NCBI GenBank assembly: GCA_937920345.1
Contig: CALGVA010000062.1
Span: 19,754-83,753, forward strand
DNA from: an uncultured Lachnospiraceae bacterium
GTDB taxonomy: Bacteria; Bacillota; Clostridia; Lachnospirales; Lachnospiraceae
Direction: 5' to 3'
Length of the DNA stretch: 64,000 nt
Shown here in pieces: positions 17,666 to 27,723 of this stretch. Made by a program: the position numbers and the translations under genes. Every line of letters starts with the position of its first letter. The first letter of the stretch is position 1. The notes under the pieces were generated by a model that was not told the DNA's origin, searched no databases, and saw only the letters and a list, made by a program, of their open reading frames with translations.

Positions 17666-18541
17666 ATGAACGCAATCCAAATATCCAATCTAACCAAATA
17701 TTACGGAAAATCCCGGGGTATCACCGACTTAAGCCTCACGGTAAAAGAGGGGGAGTTCTTCGGATTTATCGGCCCCAACGGCGCCGGCAAGTCCACGACG
17801 ATCCGTACCCTGCTCGGCCTGATCCGTCCGGATTCCGGTTCTGCGAAGGTACTCGGAATGGACATTCACAGCGAGCGGGAGGCTATCTTATCCAGAGTCG
17901 GCTATCTCCCCTCGGAAGCGGTATTTTATGCGGGTACCAGGGTAAAAGACATGCTGAAACTGTCCGCCGATCTGCGGAAACGGGATTGTTCCGAAGATGC
18001 CGCCATTTTGTGTGACCGCCTGCAGCTTAGCCCGTCGCGCAAAGTATCGGAGCTGTCCTTCGGCAATCGGAAGAAAGCGGCCATTGTCTGCGCGCTTCAA
18101 CATGCACCGGAACTCCTGATTCTGGACGAGCCCACAGGCGGTCTCGATCCTCTTATGCAGCGGGAATTTTTTAATATTCTGGAAGAGAGGAACCGGCAGG
18201 GCACAGCCATATTCCTTTCCAGCCACATTCTGACAGAGATCCAGCATAACTGTACCAGAGCCGCCATCATCCGGGAAGGCCGCATCATTGCCTGCGACAG
18301 CGTCGAAGCCTTGTCAAAGACGAATGCCAAACGCGTCACCGTTCACGGTCACATGCATTTCGAGGAATCCGAGTCCATCCGTTGTCTGGAACAAACAAAA
18401 GACACCGCCAGTTTCCTCTACAACGGCGATATCCGGCAATTACTGCGGACTCTCAGTGAAGGGGAAATATCAGATCTCTCCATTTCGGAACCGGATCTGG
18501 AAGAGATATTTATGCACTACTACGAAGGGAGACCGTTATGA
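17666..18541 (+). CDS. ABC transporter ATP-binding protein
   Basis: 291 residues with Walker A (GPNGAGKST), a Q-loop region, the signature ELSFGNRKK (an LSxGxxxK variant common in CcmA-like exporters), Walker B LLILDEPTGGLDP and the H-loop LSSHIL. Residues after about 215 form the usual C-terminal extension of this group. ATG 17666 is chosen because AAAGGGGG stands just before it; the frame is open earlier but overlaps the TetR gene. The stop overlaps the permease ATG by four bases. An exporter of peptide, lipid or drug is likely. Confidence 0.93.
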   Translation: MNAIQISNLTKYYGKSRGITDLSLTVKEGEFFGFIGPNGAGKSTTIRTLLGLIRPDSGSAKVLGMDIHSEREAILSRVGYLPSEAVFYAGTRVKDMLKLSADLRKRDCSEDAAILCDRLQLSPSRKVSELSFGNRKKAAIVCALQHAPELLILDEPTGGLDPLMQREFFNILEERNRQGTAIFLSSHILTEIQHNCTRAAIIREGRIIACDSVEALSKTNAKRVTVHGHMHFEESESIRCLEQTKDTASFLYNGDIRQLLRTLSEGEISDLSISEPDLEEIFMHYYEGRPL

Positions 18542-19320
18542 CTTTAGTAAAGCACGAATTAAAACAAGGATGGAAGTCCTTGCTTATCTGGACAATCTCC
18601 ATCGGCTTTTTTATCATAATATGTATATTTATGTATCCGGAGATGGAGTCGGAAATGGAAGGGGTAAACGAGATGTTTTCCTCCATGGGTTCTTTTACTG
18701 CTGCTTTTGGTATGGATCAGTTGAATTTTGGTACGCTGACAGGATTCTACGCCGTGGAGTGCGGCAATATTCTGGGGTTGGGCGGCGCCTTCTTTGCCAC
18801 GCTGCTTGGCATCAGCGCTCTCGCCAAAGAGGAAAAAGAAAAGACAGCTGAATTTCTGCTGACGCATCCGGTCAGCAGAGTGCGTATTGTTACAGAGAAA
18901 CTGGGCGCTGTTATGTTCCAGATCCTGGTCATGAATGTGGCTGTTTTCCTTTTATCCATCATATCCATGACGGCAATCGGTGAAGACATTCCCTGGAATG
19001 AAATTTGTTTATTACATTTCGCTTACTTCCTGGTACAAGTTGAGCTGGCCGGTATTTGTTTCGGCATTTCCGCTTTCCTGAAGCATGGCGGACTCGGTAT
19101 TGGATTAGGACTTGCGACGGTCATGTATTTTCTGAATATTGTAGCCAATATCTCTGACAGCGCCGGTTTTATGAAATATATCACGCCGTTCGGATATGCC
19201 GAAGGCGCTGATATTATTGCCGATATGAGTTTAGACGTCAGAAAAATATTACCCGGCATGGGGCTGACACTTGCCGGCATTCTTCTTGCATATTGGAAAT
19301 ATACTCATAAAGATATATAG
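18538..19320 (+). CDS. ABC-2 type permease
   Basis: 260 residues with about six membrane helices. The segment LTHPVSRVRIVTEKLGA after the second helix is typical of ABC-2 permeases of the YhaP/NatB sort. Translationally coupled to the ATPase gene by ATGA. With the TetR regulator it forms a three-gene export operon. The substrate is unknown. Confidence 0.9.
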   Translation: MTLVKHELKQGWKSLLIWTISIGFFIIICIFMYPEMESEMEGVNEMFSSMGSFTAAFGMDQLNFGTLTGFYAVECGNILGLGGAFFATLLGISALAKEEKEKTAEFLLTHPVSRVRIVTEKLGAVMFQILVMNVAVFLLSIISMTAIGEDIPWNEICLLHFAYFLVQVELAGICFGISAFLKHGGLGIGLGLATVMYFLNIVANISDSAGFMKYITPFGYAEGADIIADMSLDVRKILPGMGLTLAGILLAYWKYTHKDI

Positions 19321-19322
19321 CA

Positions 19323-19358
19323 GAAAGCGGTGCGGATTTATCATCCTGCACCGCTTTC
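19323..19358. terminator. Stem-loop between convergent genes
   Basis: GAAAGCGGTGC (19323-19333) pairs with GCACCGCTTTC (19348-19358). It lies just after the permease stop and 30 bases before the end of the convergent mannanase gene. The T-tract is weak, so its strength as a terminator is uncertain. Confidence 0.6.
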
Positions 19359-19387
19359 CGGCATATTGGCTGGCTAACTGTAATACA

Positions 19388-22300
19388 CTATTCAAATACT
19401 TCCATCATGGTTGCCATGATCTCTTTCACAGCATCCGCAAAATTGGCTTTCATATCCCTTGCCTTAATTGTAAATGTTACTTTCTTCGTACCGCCGTACT
19501 GTCCTTTGCCCTGAATAACCAGTGTCGCCTTACCCTTTTTGTCATTCTTGCTGTAGGATACAATATCATACTCATCATCCGTTACCGGCTCATTTTCGTA
19601 TGTTACTATAAGGTCTTCCTTGCCGGGTCTGGTTCCGTATTGGCTGAAATACTGTACTTTATCGGGCTTGACCGATATTTTGGCTTTACTAATCAGCTTG
19701 CCGATAATCCTGAACGTAAACGTTCTTTTACTCTCATCTACAGATTCTGTACTCTCCTCGGCCGCCGAAGCTTCCGCTTTCGTAACCGTATAATCAGGCC
19801 CGGTCAATGTAATGATCACCTGTGCGGTATGGCCTGTCGGTGCAAATGTTCCATCTGCCGTGAATTCCGTAATATCGCTTTTCTTGTTGGATGCATACTC
19901 TACAGTATAATCTTTGTCTTTAGAAAGCTTCACACCATTATCATACACAACCGGATTCGGTTTATACTCAGCCTTGTTGCTGCTGTACTTCATATCCGGA
20001 ATTTCCACCGTAATCTCATTGCTGTCCCAGGATTTCGGCTCAATTTTAAGTTCAACTGCCTTATTTAAGCTTCCTTTGAAATTGCCCTTACCCACAATAT
20101 TAATATATGCCTTCTTAGTCTCGGAAGTCGTATTCTTATTGCCTGTATAGGTCAGCTTATAATCCACGTCCCTGACAAGTGTCTTACCTTCATAGATCAT
20201 CTCCACATCCGGCGTTACACCCGCACGGTTCTGTCTCACTGACATTTCCTTATGCTGTACCATATCAGTTGTCAGTACTGCCTTATCAATGGTAAAGGTC
20301 TTCTTGATTGTACCGCTGTATTTCTTAAGACCGGTAATCGTCATCGTCGCTTTACCCGCATTCAGGTTCTTCAGATAAGTAATATTATAATCCTTGTTTC
20401 TCTCCAGTACTTCACCGGATACCTTATCTGTTATTTCCACGTTCTGACGTACAGTTTTGCCGGTATAAGGAAGCTTGGTCTGAAAACCTGTGATCTCAAC
20501 TGTCCCTGTAGAGAACGTCGCACCCTTAATGCTGAAAGTCTTACTGCAGCTTCCCACATATTTACTGTTTTCGCCTGCTGTAATCACTACTTTTGCGGTT
20601 CCTACTTCCCTATTGTTCTCATAGGAGATCCTGTAATTATCCGTGGTACCGTCTTCCGCCTTCTGAGGAACGACTTTGCCTGCCAGCTTCACGATGATTC
20701 CGGTCGGATCGTCAAACTCTACCGCCATACCATCCCTGTAATCGAGTGTGTTGGACGGAAGCGTTACTTTAGCTTTGCTCAGGAGTTCTTTGCCTTCTAC
20801 CATCCTGCACGGTATGGTTACTTTTCCGGCATAATTGTTTTTCATGGATATCTCAATATTATAAATACCCGCATCTTTTGCTTTTTCTACTTCTGTGCCC
20901 TCTGCATTTTCGGCCGCCGAAGCTGCTGTATCAGGAACGAAGGTAATCGTCTGGTCATAATCGTTCTTGGTTCCCAGCTTCTTCTTGCCGTCTTTTACGG
21001 TGACAGCAATCTTCTGCTCTCTTCCGTTCACGATCAGGTAATCCGGCACGGAAATATCCAGTTCTTCAATTGCTTTCGGCAGGATCGTAAAATGTCCTTC
21101 GATCGTCTCGGCATAGTTTCCCTTACCCTTGATGAAAATATCTGCCTGACCTGCCTTGGTATTATTCTTATAGGTTACTGTGTAATCTTTCTTTAAAGTC
21201 AACAGCTTCGCATCATCGTATACCTGAAGCTCAGGCTTGATTGCTTTGCCCGTATATACCTGATCCGGGATTTCCTTGAACCAGATTCCCTCTTTGATCG
21301 TACCCTGGATATCTACTGTGGTCTTGTCGGTAGTGACGATCTTCAATTCGTCATAATACAGAGTTGTCTCTAACGGGAAGGTTACTCCCTCCTTCGCGAT
21401 CGCGTTACACCAGAGGCCGATACTCTGAACCGCTGTAGGATCGAATTTCGCATCCTTGTTGTCTCTTCCTGTAAATGCACTGAAAGGAATTGTCACTTTC
21501 ACAGGATACCCTTTTGCCGCATGATCCGTATAGCCTGCATATTCCTGAAGATACGTTTCAAATACCTGATTAGCCGCCGTAACCTGTACTACCACCTTCT
21601 GTCCGTATACTTCCGGTATGGTATAGAACTCAAGTGCATTTCCCGCACTCCAGTCCGCTGCAAAGCTCTTGGTCGCGCCCGCCCATGCATCGGCAGCCGC
21701 CAATGTAACATCCATCTGTAAACCATAGTCTCCGCCAAATACCTTCTCGGAATCATTTGTCAAAGACAGAGCGATTTCGCTGCCGGAAGCCTTATTTGTA
21801 GCCCATGCAATGCCTAACTGCTGGCTGTTACCGTTGTAGCCCTCAAAGTCCTCGGGTATCATATCATTCTGTTCCTGCTCGACCATATTGAATCTGGCAG
21901 TAATCTCTGAAATCTTATCGCTGTTCACATACAGGGAGATCTTTCCCATCGCTACACCCATACCGATCAGCGCACTGTCCTTTAAGTTTGCCTCCCAGAC
22001 GGCCGTCTGCTCATTATACTCTGCTTTCAGGACTACCTCGTCATATTCCGATGAAACAATAAACTCTACACTGACTCCCTCTGCCTTAGGATCAATACCT
22101 GAAATCTTGGCAGCAATGCGCGTATTTCCTTCATCGGGCAGAAGCCTGTCCCCGGACTGAGGCGCCGTAATATAACCGGACACCTGCGTTGCCTGAGTGG
22201 TATTGGTAACACCGCTTACTTTCGTATAACCACTGTTCATATCTGTTGCGAAAACGCTTCTTCCATCATTGTAAAATCTGATGAATTCATCCAGCATTTC

Positions 22301-25300
22301 ATGTCCGTAAAGAATGCCGTTCTCTTTCTTCTCAACCACATATGGAAGATAGAAACTGCCGTTCTCACTGAAATTAGCCCACACAAGGAAATAACTGATG
22401 CCGCCGTCTTCGCTGATCTGATCGAGCAGCTGCATATACCAGTCCGGCACCTCATTACCGCTGCGCTTTAATGCAATGTCCGCACCCGATTTATCTTTAT
22501 CAGCCACACCTGTTTCTGTAATAGCATATAACTTACCATGTTTTTGTGCAAAATCTTTTAAAATGCCGTTCTGTTTCTTAACACTTGCCAGATAACCCGC
22601 TTCATTTGCCTGGGTAGGCATCTGATGATACAGATCGTATCCGATCATATCCACATATGCGTCACCCGGATATCTTGCACTGTATTCCGTCACATTAGCC
22701 GCTTCGCTGCCCGGTCCGTATACGTAGAGCATATTGTGCACGCCCCTGGTTTCTTTCAGGTAATCTACTGTATAGCGGAACAGGTTGATATAAGCCTGTT
22801 CGTCGCAGAACGCCGCGCCCCACCAGAACCAGCTTCCCGTATTCTCATGGAAAGGTCTGAACAGAATCGTAATACCGTCGCCTTCTACAGCCTTCGCGTA
22901 ATCTGCGATCATATCCAGATAATCCGTATAAAGATAATTCAGATCCTGTCCGGGCATAATTCTTGATACAATATTGCCGCTGGTCGTTCCCGGCGTATAA
23001 CCGGAAAAGTTATACTGCTTCTCACCGTTTACTGACCAATAACCTACTTTTTCACCGTCAGTCTCTGTTCCGGCTGCCTCACCGAATTTTTTGACCCTTT
23101 CATCGATCAGTCCGAAATTCGGCATATGTGCGGATAGCGTAACAATTGCACCTTCTCCCGCTGCCTCTCGTGTAATCGCTGCAACTTTTGCAATTCTGTC
23201 TGCTTCCGGTGTATCCCAGGAGGATGCCTCATTACCCGTCAGAGACAGGGTATCAATACCGACAACACCGGCGATACTGCCCGTCACATCCCTGGTATCG
23301 GAAGATGAGAAAGCATCACCCAGACTTCCCGCCTTATGATGTGTATCGTTCTGATGTCCGAAGATCACGCTGTCTGACTCTCCTACAGCTTTCAAGTATG
23401 CATACAGATTCTTCGTCGCGTCAATGGCTTTTGCATCAACCAGTGCCACATTCTCTGCAATGGCAACCTTCTGTCCGCTTGCCGTCTGAATGCTTCTTCC
23501 CTCATCAACAACCTGAATTCCCGGTCCCTTATTCGGAAGAATCGTGGAATCAACGTAGATCTCCGGTGTAGTAAGCTTTGTAAACCGCATATTATCAAAA
23601 TAAATATCGCCTGCATAATCCGTGTTCTTACCTACAATACTGAAAGTCAGATTCTGGAAATCACCTTCAAATTTCTTTTCCAGAACAAATTCTGCTTTAT
23701 AATAGCCTTCCAGTCCTGCAAGTTCCACCGGTTCTCCTGCCGGGAGCGCTGCGTCATCGTTGATCGTCCCTTTACCTGTAGAAGGTGATTGTGCAAATAG
23801 CTTATGTCCGAAGCTTCCTGCTGTCTTATTTGCCGGTTTGTAATATACATCTGCCACAAAGGCATTATATCCCTTCAGGCTCGGCACTATTTCAGCATGT
23901 GTGTAGTCAAACTTCGGTTCACTCCACCCTTTATCCGTATCATTTGAAAAATCAACTGTGGCCGCCAGAAATTTCTTATCACCAATCGTCTTGTTTTCAA
24001 GTTTGCTTTCACCTGTGTACTGATAGCCCGGCGAAACTTTCCATGCCGACGCATCCAGATCCAGAACAAGATCGCCTTCCACGTCAGGCAGATCACCGCC
24101 GGATTCATTTACCGCTTTCACTACCAGATTGTCCAGATATACATCTCCAACGTACCCGCTGCTGTCGCCTCCGAGACAGGGAATGACTGTCTTGATTGGT
24201 GTAATATCCGCAAACGGATAGTCTACATTACCCGAACCGTCCCATGTCTGGAAATTATTCATATCAATCTCCACATGGAATTTCTTGTAACCGTCTACAT
24301 CACTGTCAATCAGCGTATCAGCCGTGATTGCCGGCCAGGATCTCTGGTCAACCCATGTCCAGTCTTCTCCGACTTTCAGCGCTGCCTGTGCTTTGATTGT
24401 CTTAAAATTCTCCGTAACACTTGTCTCCGGAAAATATACGTCATAGCTCATGACAACCTTATCACTGACCGGTTTCGTGTATGCCTGCGGCAGATTGATC
24501 TGCGCTTTAAAGATCGTCTCCCAGCTTCCGCTGTCCGTCAGACTTACAGTATACTTAACGGCTTTATTGCCCGGCGCAAGCTCTGCAAGCGCAGGTGTCG
24601 GTTCTCCGTTATCGGCTCCCACAAAACTTGCATCCGTCTCTGTATTGAAATCATTCTCATAGATCATGTCTTCCGTATTACCCGGATTTTCTTCTTCCGA
24701 AGAGGCCGGTGTCGCTGTCAGAACGACATTATCCAGATACATCTTGCCGTTATAATGACTGACATCACCTGCAAGGCATGGTGTGAATGCTCTGATATCC
24801 GTAAGATCCGCAAGCGTCCAGCCGGAACCCTCTTGAATGTCAATGGAAACATGCAGTTTCTGATAGCCTGTTACATCACCGGACACCAGATCCGCTTTCG
24901 TATAAGGCGGCATCTCACTGGCCTGATCCCAATCCCAGTTGTCACCATTTCTGAGTACAGCCTGTGCTTTCACCGTATCCAGTGTATTCGTCGCATCGGC
25001 ATCGACTGGAAAATAAACATCATAGCTCATGTTCATCTTCTCGGCTTCGGCAGCGTTATAGGGTGTGTCCAGAGAAAATGAATCCGCCTGGAACATGTTT
25101 GTCCACTCTGTTGATGCTGACAGATCGGCGCTGTATTCAATCGCCATATTGCCGTCTGCCAGCTGTTTTACCGTTCCACTTGCAAGTTTTGTATCAGCCG
25201 TCTGGTCATCAAAATTACTCTGATAAAGCACAACGTCTCCGTCACCCGGTTTCTCTTCTCCGGACGGTGCAGACGTATCCTTCAACACAACGTTATCCAG

Positions 25301-26329
25301 ATACAGCTTCCCTTTATAGGTGCTGACATCACCTGCCAGACAAGGTATGATTGCCGGAATGGATGTGATCTCTCCTGCATTCCACCCCGTCTCTTCACTT
25401 AAGTCCATAACGATATGAAGCTTGCTGTAACCGCTTACCTCATCCTGCACCAGATCTTTGGAGGCAAAGTCATACAGCTGCCCGCCGCCTTCCGTCCAGG
25501 TCCAGTTATCGCCCACCTTAAGTACCGCCTTCGCCTTCATGGTTCCGATATCGCTTACCCCGCCGTCATCTGTGATATGCGGGAAATACACGTCATAACT
25601 CAGTGTCATCTTCTCCGTAATTTCTGCCGTATACGCGGGAGATAACATAATCTGCGTCTGGAAAATATCTGTCCAGGCATCAGCCCCTGACAGGTCCACA
25701 TCATATTCAACTGCCATATTGCCATCAGCTAACTGCGCTATGGTGCCTGTTCCTGCATCGCCGGAGATCTCGGTTCCCAACGTCTGAGAATCAAAATTCT
25801 CCTCGAAGATCGTCTTACCCTCTATCGTCTCATCTTCACTCTGCACGGATGCATAATAAACCTTCCCCTCCACCTCTACAGGCTTCTTCTCAGGTTCTTC
25901 AGACTCCTCATCTTCTTCATCTTTCTTGTCGTCTGTTTTTACATCGGTCTCTTCCGGATCATCTGCGCCATCCGCATCATCCTTTGCTTCCGGATCTTCC
26001 TCCTGATCAGGATTCTCCATGTCATCTTTCGACTTATCGGGATCTTCTTTATCTTCTCCCGCCTCACTTTCCCCGTCCTGATCCGTCTGGCTCTCATCCG
26101 CCGGTTTATCCTGCGCGGAATCCTCATCCGGAGAATCTTCACCTTCTGTATCTGTCGGTTCTGTCACTACTTCGGAAGTCTGATCGGTTGTTTCCTCTTG
26201 AACAGTCATTCCTTCTTCCTGTGCCATAGCCGTAACAGAAAGTTGAGGAGCCGAGGTTGCCATAACCGCCGCTGCAAGTGCGATGGACAGACCACGTTTA
26301 CATGCTCTTCTCATTTTTCCTATTACCAT
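19388..26329 (-). CDS. Giant secreted multidomain GH26 beta-mannanase
   Basis: 2313 residues, expected to hydrolyse beta-mannan outside the cell. Order: signal peptide (about 1-36, cut after AMA); acidic D/E/S-rich linker to about 150; three similar beta-rich modules of roughly 190 residues (about 170-350, 365-545, 555-745), each containing MxxSYDVYFP, GDNWTW-like and YLDNVVL motifs, plus a fourth diverged one to about 910, probably carbohydrate-binding; a GH26 catalytic domain (about 940-1370) with VIFGHQNDTHH, FRPFHEN (acid/base Glu near 1162) and ITETG (nucleophile near 1270); another CBM-like module (about 1487-1650); and about six or seven repeats of the YTGKAIKP...KDYTVTYKNN type. No LPXTG, SLH or choline-binding anchor is visible at the C terminus. 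ATG 26329 has AGAAGG at 6 bases. The gene stands alone; cytoplasmic partners could be the GH36 operon and the GH3 enzyme. Confidence 0.93.
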   Translation of the reverse strand: MVIGKMRRACKRGLSIALAAAVMATSAPQLSVTAMAQEEGMTVQEETTDQTSEVVTEPTDTEGEDSPDEDSAQDKPADESQTDQDGESEAGEDKEDPDKSKDDMENPDQEEDPEAKDDADGADDPEETDVKTDDKKDEEDEESEEPEKKPVEVEGKVYYASVQSEDETIEGKTIFEENFDSQTLGTEISGDAGTGTIAQLADGNMAVEYDVDLSGADAWTDIFQTQIMLSPAYTAEITEKMTLSYDVYFPHITDDGGVSDIGTMKAKAVLKVGDNWTWTEGGGQLYDFASKDLVQDEVSGYSKLHIVMDLSEETGWNAGEITSIPAIIPCLAGDVSTYKGKLYLDNVVLKDTSAPSGEEKPGDGDVVLYQSNFDDQTADTKLASGTVKQLADGNMAIEYSADLSASTEWTNMFQADSFSLDTPYNAAEAEKMNMSYDVYFPVDADATNTLDTVKAQAVLRNGDNWDWDQASEMPPYTKADLVSGDVTGYQKLHVSIDIQEGSGWTLADLTDIRAFTPCLAGDVSHYNGKMYLDNVVLTATPASSEEENPGNTEDMIYENDFNTETDASFVGADNGEPTPALAELAPGNKAVKYTVSLTDSGSWETIFKAQINLPQAYTKPVSDKVVMSYDVYFPETSVTENFKTIKAQAALKVGEDWTWVDQRSWPAITADTLIDSDVDGYKKFHVEIDMNNFQTWDGSGNVDYPFADITPIKTVIPCLGGDSSGYVGDVYLDNLVVKAVNESGGDLPDVEGDLVLDLDASAWKVSPGYQYTGESKLENKTIGDKKFLAATVDFSNDTDKGWSEPKFDYTHAEIVPSLKGYNAFVADVYYKPANKTAGSFGHKLFAQSPSTGKGTINDDAALPAGEPVELAGLEGYYKAEFVLEKKFEGDFQNLTFSIVGKNTDYAGDIYFDNMRFTKLTTPEIYVDSTILPNKGPGIQVVDEGRSIQTASGQKVAIAENVALVDAKAIDATKNLYAYLKAVGESDSVIFGHQNDTHHKAGSLGDAFSSSDTRDVTGSIAGVVGIDTLSLTGNEASSWDTPEADRIAKVAAITREAAGEGAIVTLSAHMPNFGLIDERVKKFGEAAGTETDGEKVGYWSVNGEKQYNFSGYTPGTTSGNIVSRIMPGQDLNYLYTDYLDMIADYAKAVEGDGITILFRPFHENTGSWFWWGAAFCDEQAYINLFRYTVDYLKETRGVHNMLYVYGPGSEAANVTEYSARYPGDAYVDMIGYDLYHQMPTQANEAGYLASVKKQNGILKDFAQKHGKLYAITETGVADKDKSGADIALKRSGNEVPDWYMQLLDQISEDGGISYFLVWANFSENGSFYLPYVVEKKENGILYGHEMLDEFIRFYNDGRSVFATDMNSGYTKVSGVTNTTQATQVSGYITAPQSGDRLLPDEGNTRIAAKISGIDPKAEGVSVEFIVSSEYDEVVLKAEYNEQTAVWEANLKDSALIGMGVAMGKISLYVNSDKISEITARFNMVEQEQNDMIPEDFEGYNGNSQQLGIAWATNKASGSEIALSLTNDSEKVFGGDYGLQMDVTLAAADAWAGATKSFAADWSAGNALEFYTIPEVYGQKVVVQVTAANQVFETYLQEYAGYTDHAAKGYPVKVTIPFSAFTGRDNKDAKFDPTAVQSIGLWCNAIAKEGVTFPLETTLYYDELKIVTTDKTTVDIQGTIKEGIWFKEIPDQVYTGKAIKPELQVYDDAKLLTLKKDYTVTYKNNTKAGQADIFIKGKGNYAETIEGHFTILPKAIEELDISVPDYLIVNGREQKIAVTVKDGKKKLGTKNDYDQTITFVPDTAASAAENAEGTEVEKAKDAGIYNIEISMKNNYAGKVTIPCRMVEGKELLSKAKVTLPSNTLDYRDGMAVEFDDPTGIIVKLAGKVVPQKAEDGTTDNYRISYENNREVGTAKVVITAGENSKYVGSCSKTFSIKGATFSTGTVEITGFQTKLPYTGKTVRQNVEITDKVSGEVLERNKDYNITYLKNLNAGKATMTITGLKKYSGTIKKTFTIDKAVLTTDMVQHKEMSVRQNRAGVTPDVEMIYEGKTLVRDVDYKLTYTGNKNTTSETKKAYINIVGKGNFKGSLNKAVELKIEPKSWDSNEITVEIPDMKYSSNKAEYKPNPVVYDNGVKLSKDKDYTVEYASNKKSDITEFTADGTFAPTGHTAQVIITLTGPDYTVTKAEASAAEESTESVDESKRTFTFRIIGKLISKAKISVKPDKVQYFSQYGTRPGKEDLIVTYENEPVTDDEYDIVSYSKNDKKGKATLVIQGKGQYGGTKKVTFTIKARDMKANFADAVKEIMATMMEVFE

Positions 26330-26697
26330 TTCTTACCTTCTCCCTTCTATATTGGCATCTACGAGTGCAAATAATAATATAAGTTTAAAGTAGCATATAA
26401 TTTACCTAATACATATTGATTTTTTAGCTTAATTTTAAGATTATTTTTTGTTTATATCTCACAAAGACCCCTTATTATCTAACATTTTAATATATGATTT
26501 TTGCCAAACGTATTTGTATATTGACTTTCATTTGTGGATTTTTCGTAATTTTTTGATTTTTGTATGTTTGTCTTTTTTATAAGTTTTCATACAATTTTGA
26601 TTAGTTTATTTTAGCTTATATATATTTTATTTTGCTTAATATTTAGCTTTATACTCTTTTCAAAATATTGATCAGGCAGTATTTCATTTATCCGGAC
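26330..26697. other. AT-rich intergenic region upstream of the mannanase gene
   Basis: About 370 bases, extremely AT-rich, with many T-runs. No open frame of note, RNA gene or clear sigma-A promoter pair stands out. It must hold the mannanase promoter and could bind nucleoid or catabolite proteins, but I see no defined operator. Confidence 0.5.
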
Positions 26698-26722
26698 AAA
26701 AAAAGAACGCCCGCAGGCGTTC
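26698..26722 (-). terminator. Rho-independent terminator of the GntR-ABC operon
   Basis: GAACGCC (26705-26711) pairs with GGCGTTC (26716-26722); on the minus strand the hairpin is followed by TTTTTTT. It lies 12 bases past the permease stop. Confidence 0.9.
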
Positions 26723-26733
26723 CCTCATTCCTT

Positions 26734-27678
26734 CTATATGCTTTTTGGTTTTGTAAGAAAATGTACCCCGGCAGTGATCAGAACGGAGGCTGCGAGTACC
26801 CAGATATACAACAGCAGTTTGGGAATATTTTCATATGTGCCGTAAAATACATAACATCCTTCTGCGAAAATGATTCCCATCATAATCCGGTGTACGGCGG
26901 GAGAGGCGTAAAACCCGTTCCTTGCATAATCTTTATTCCGGTCTGCAATATAAGATAAGATGATAAAAGCGGCCGCCATGACTGCCCAGAACAACCAGCA
27001 CCAGACACGGTGGTCAAGCAGGTTATCCCAATACCACCCCAGGCAGCGGCCGGCTGATACATACATTGCCAGTTCCACTACAATAAATGTAAAAATTGTT
27101 CCCGCAATATGGTTTGTCAGTCTTCTGCATAAGATCAAAAGGGAGATGTGCAGCATAAATATGATCCCTGTTTTCACAGCATAAGACCAGAAAGAATCCG
27201 TTCCTTCAAAATCTTCGAAAACAATGCCCTCCTTTTTTTCCAGATACAGCATGTTCAGTCTGAGCAGAACCATCTGAATCATAGCGGGCACCCCTATTGT
27301 AATCAGACCGCTTACATAATAATATGTAAGCCTGCTGCGGGATTTCACCGGAAAAAGATTCATCACTTCCTCACGGTTTTTTGTCTCCTGTAACAGCATC
27401 CTGACTGCCTGACCGGCAAACGATACTCCCAGTATTCCTGTCATCATCATCCAGATTATATCGACAGGAAGCCAGACTTTGTTCAACTCCCCGGCCAGTT
27501 TTTCCGCCTCCGGGTGCTCGCTGCAAAACACGATTGCCTGGCGCACGCTTTCCCTTGTCTCATTAAGAAAATCTCCCATTACATTGAATGTCATATAGGC
27601 TGTTAACCCCAGCATGATCAGTGCCATGATCAGCCAGTAAATACTATCTCTCTTACATAATCTTTTCATATCTCTCAT
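26734..27678 (-). CDS. Membrane protein, probable ABC permease
   Basis: 314 residues with about six to eight hydrophobic segments and no enzyme motif. The stretch EVMNLFPVKSRSRLTYYY after the second helix resembles the coupling region of ABC-2-like permeases. It follows the ATPase gene by 45 bases in a GntR-ATPase-permease operon of the YtrA-YtrB kind. The role as a permease rests mainly on context; substrate unknown. Confidence 0.75.
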   Translation of the reverse strand: MRDMKRLCKRDSIYWLIMALIMLGLTAYMTFNVMGDFLNETRESVRQAIVFCSEHPEAEKLAGELNKVWLPVDIIWMMMTGILGVSFAGQAVRMLLQETKNREEVMNLFPVKSRSRLTYYYVSGLITIGVPAMIQMVLLRLNMLYLEKKEGIVFEDFEGTDSFWSYAVKTGIIFMLHISLLILCRRLTNHIAGTIFTFIVVELAMYVSAGRCLGWYWDNLLDHRVWCWLFWAVMAAAFIILSYIADRNKDYARNGFYASPAVHRIMMGIIFAEGCYVFYGTYENIPKLLLYIWVLAASVLITAGVHFLTKPKSI

Positions 27679-27723
27679 TATTTGCTTCCTTTCTGCACTG
27701 CTTTTATCTCCTTGTTATGCCGG

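Noticed and set aside
19271..25645. Long plus-strand open frames (120-314 codons) across the mannanase gene
   Set aside because: They are antisense to a well-supported 2313-residue gene, lack ribosome binding sites and encode Cys/His/Ile-rich sequence without domains.
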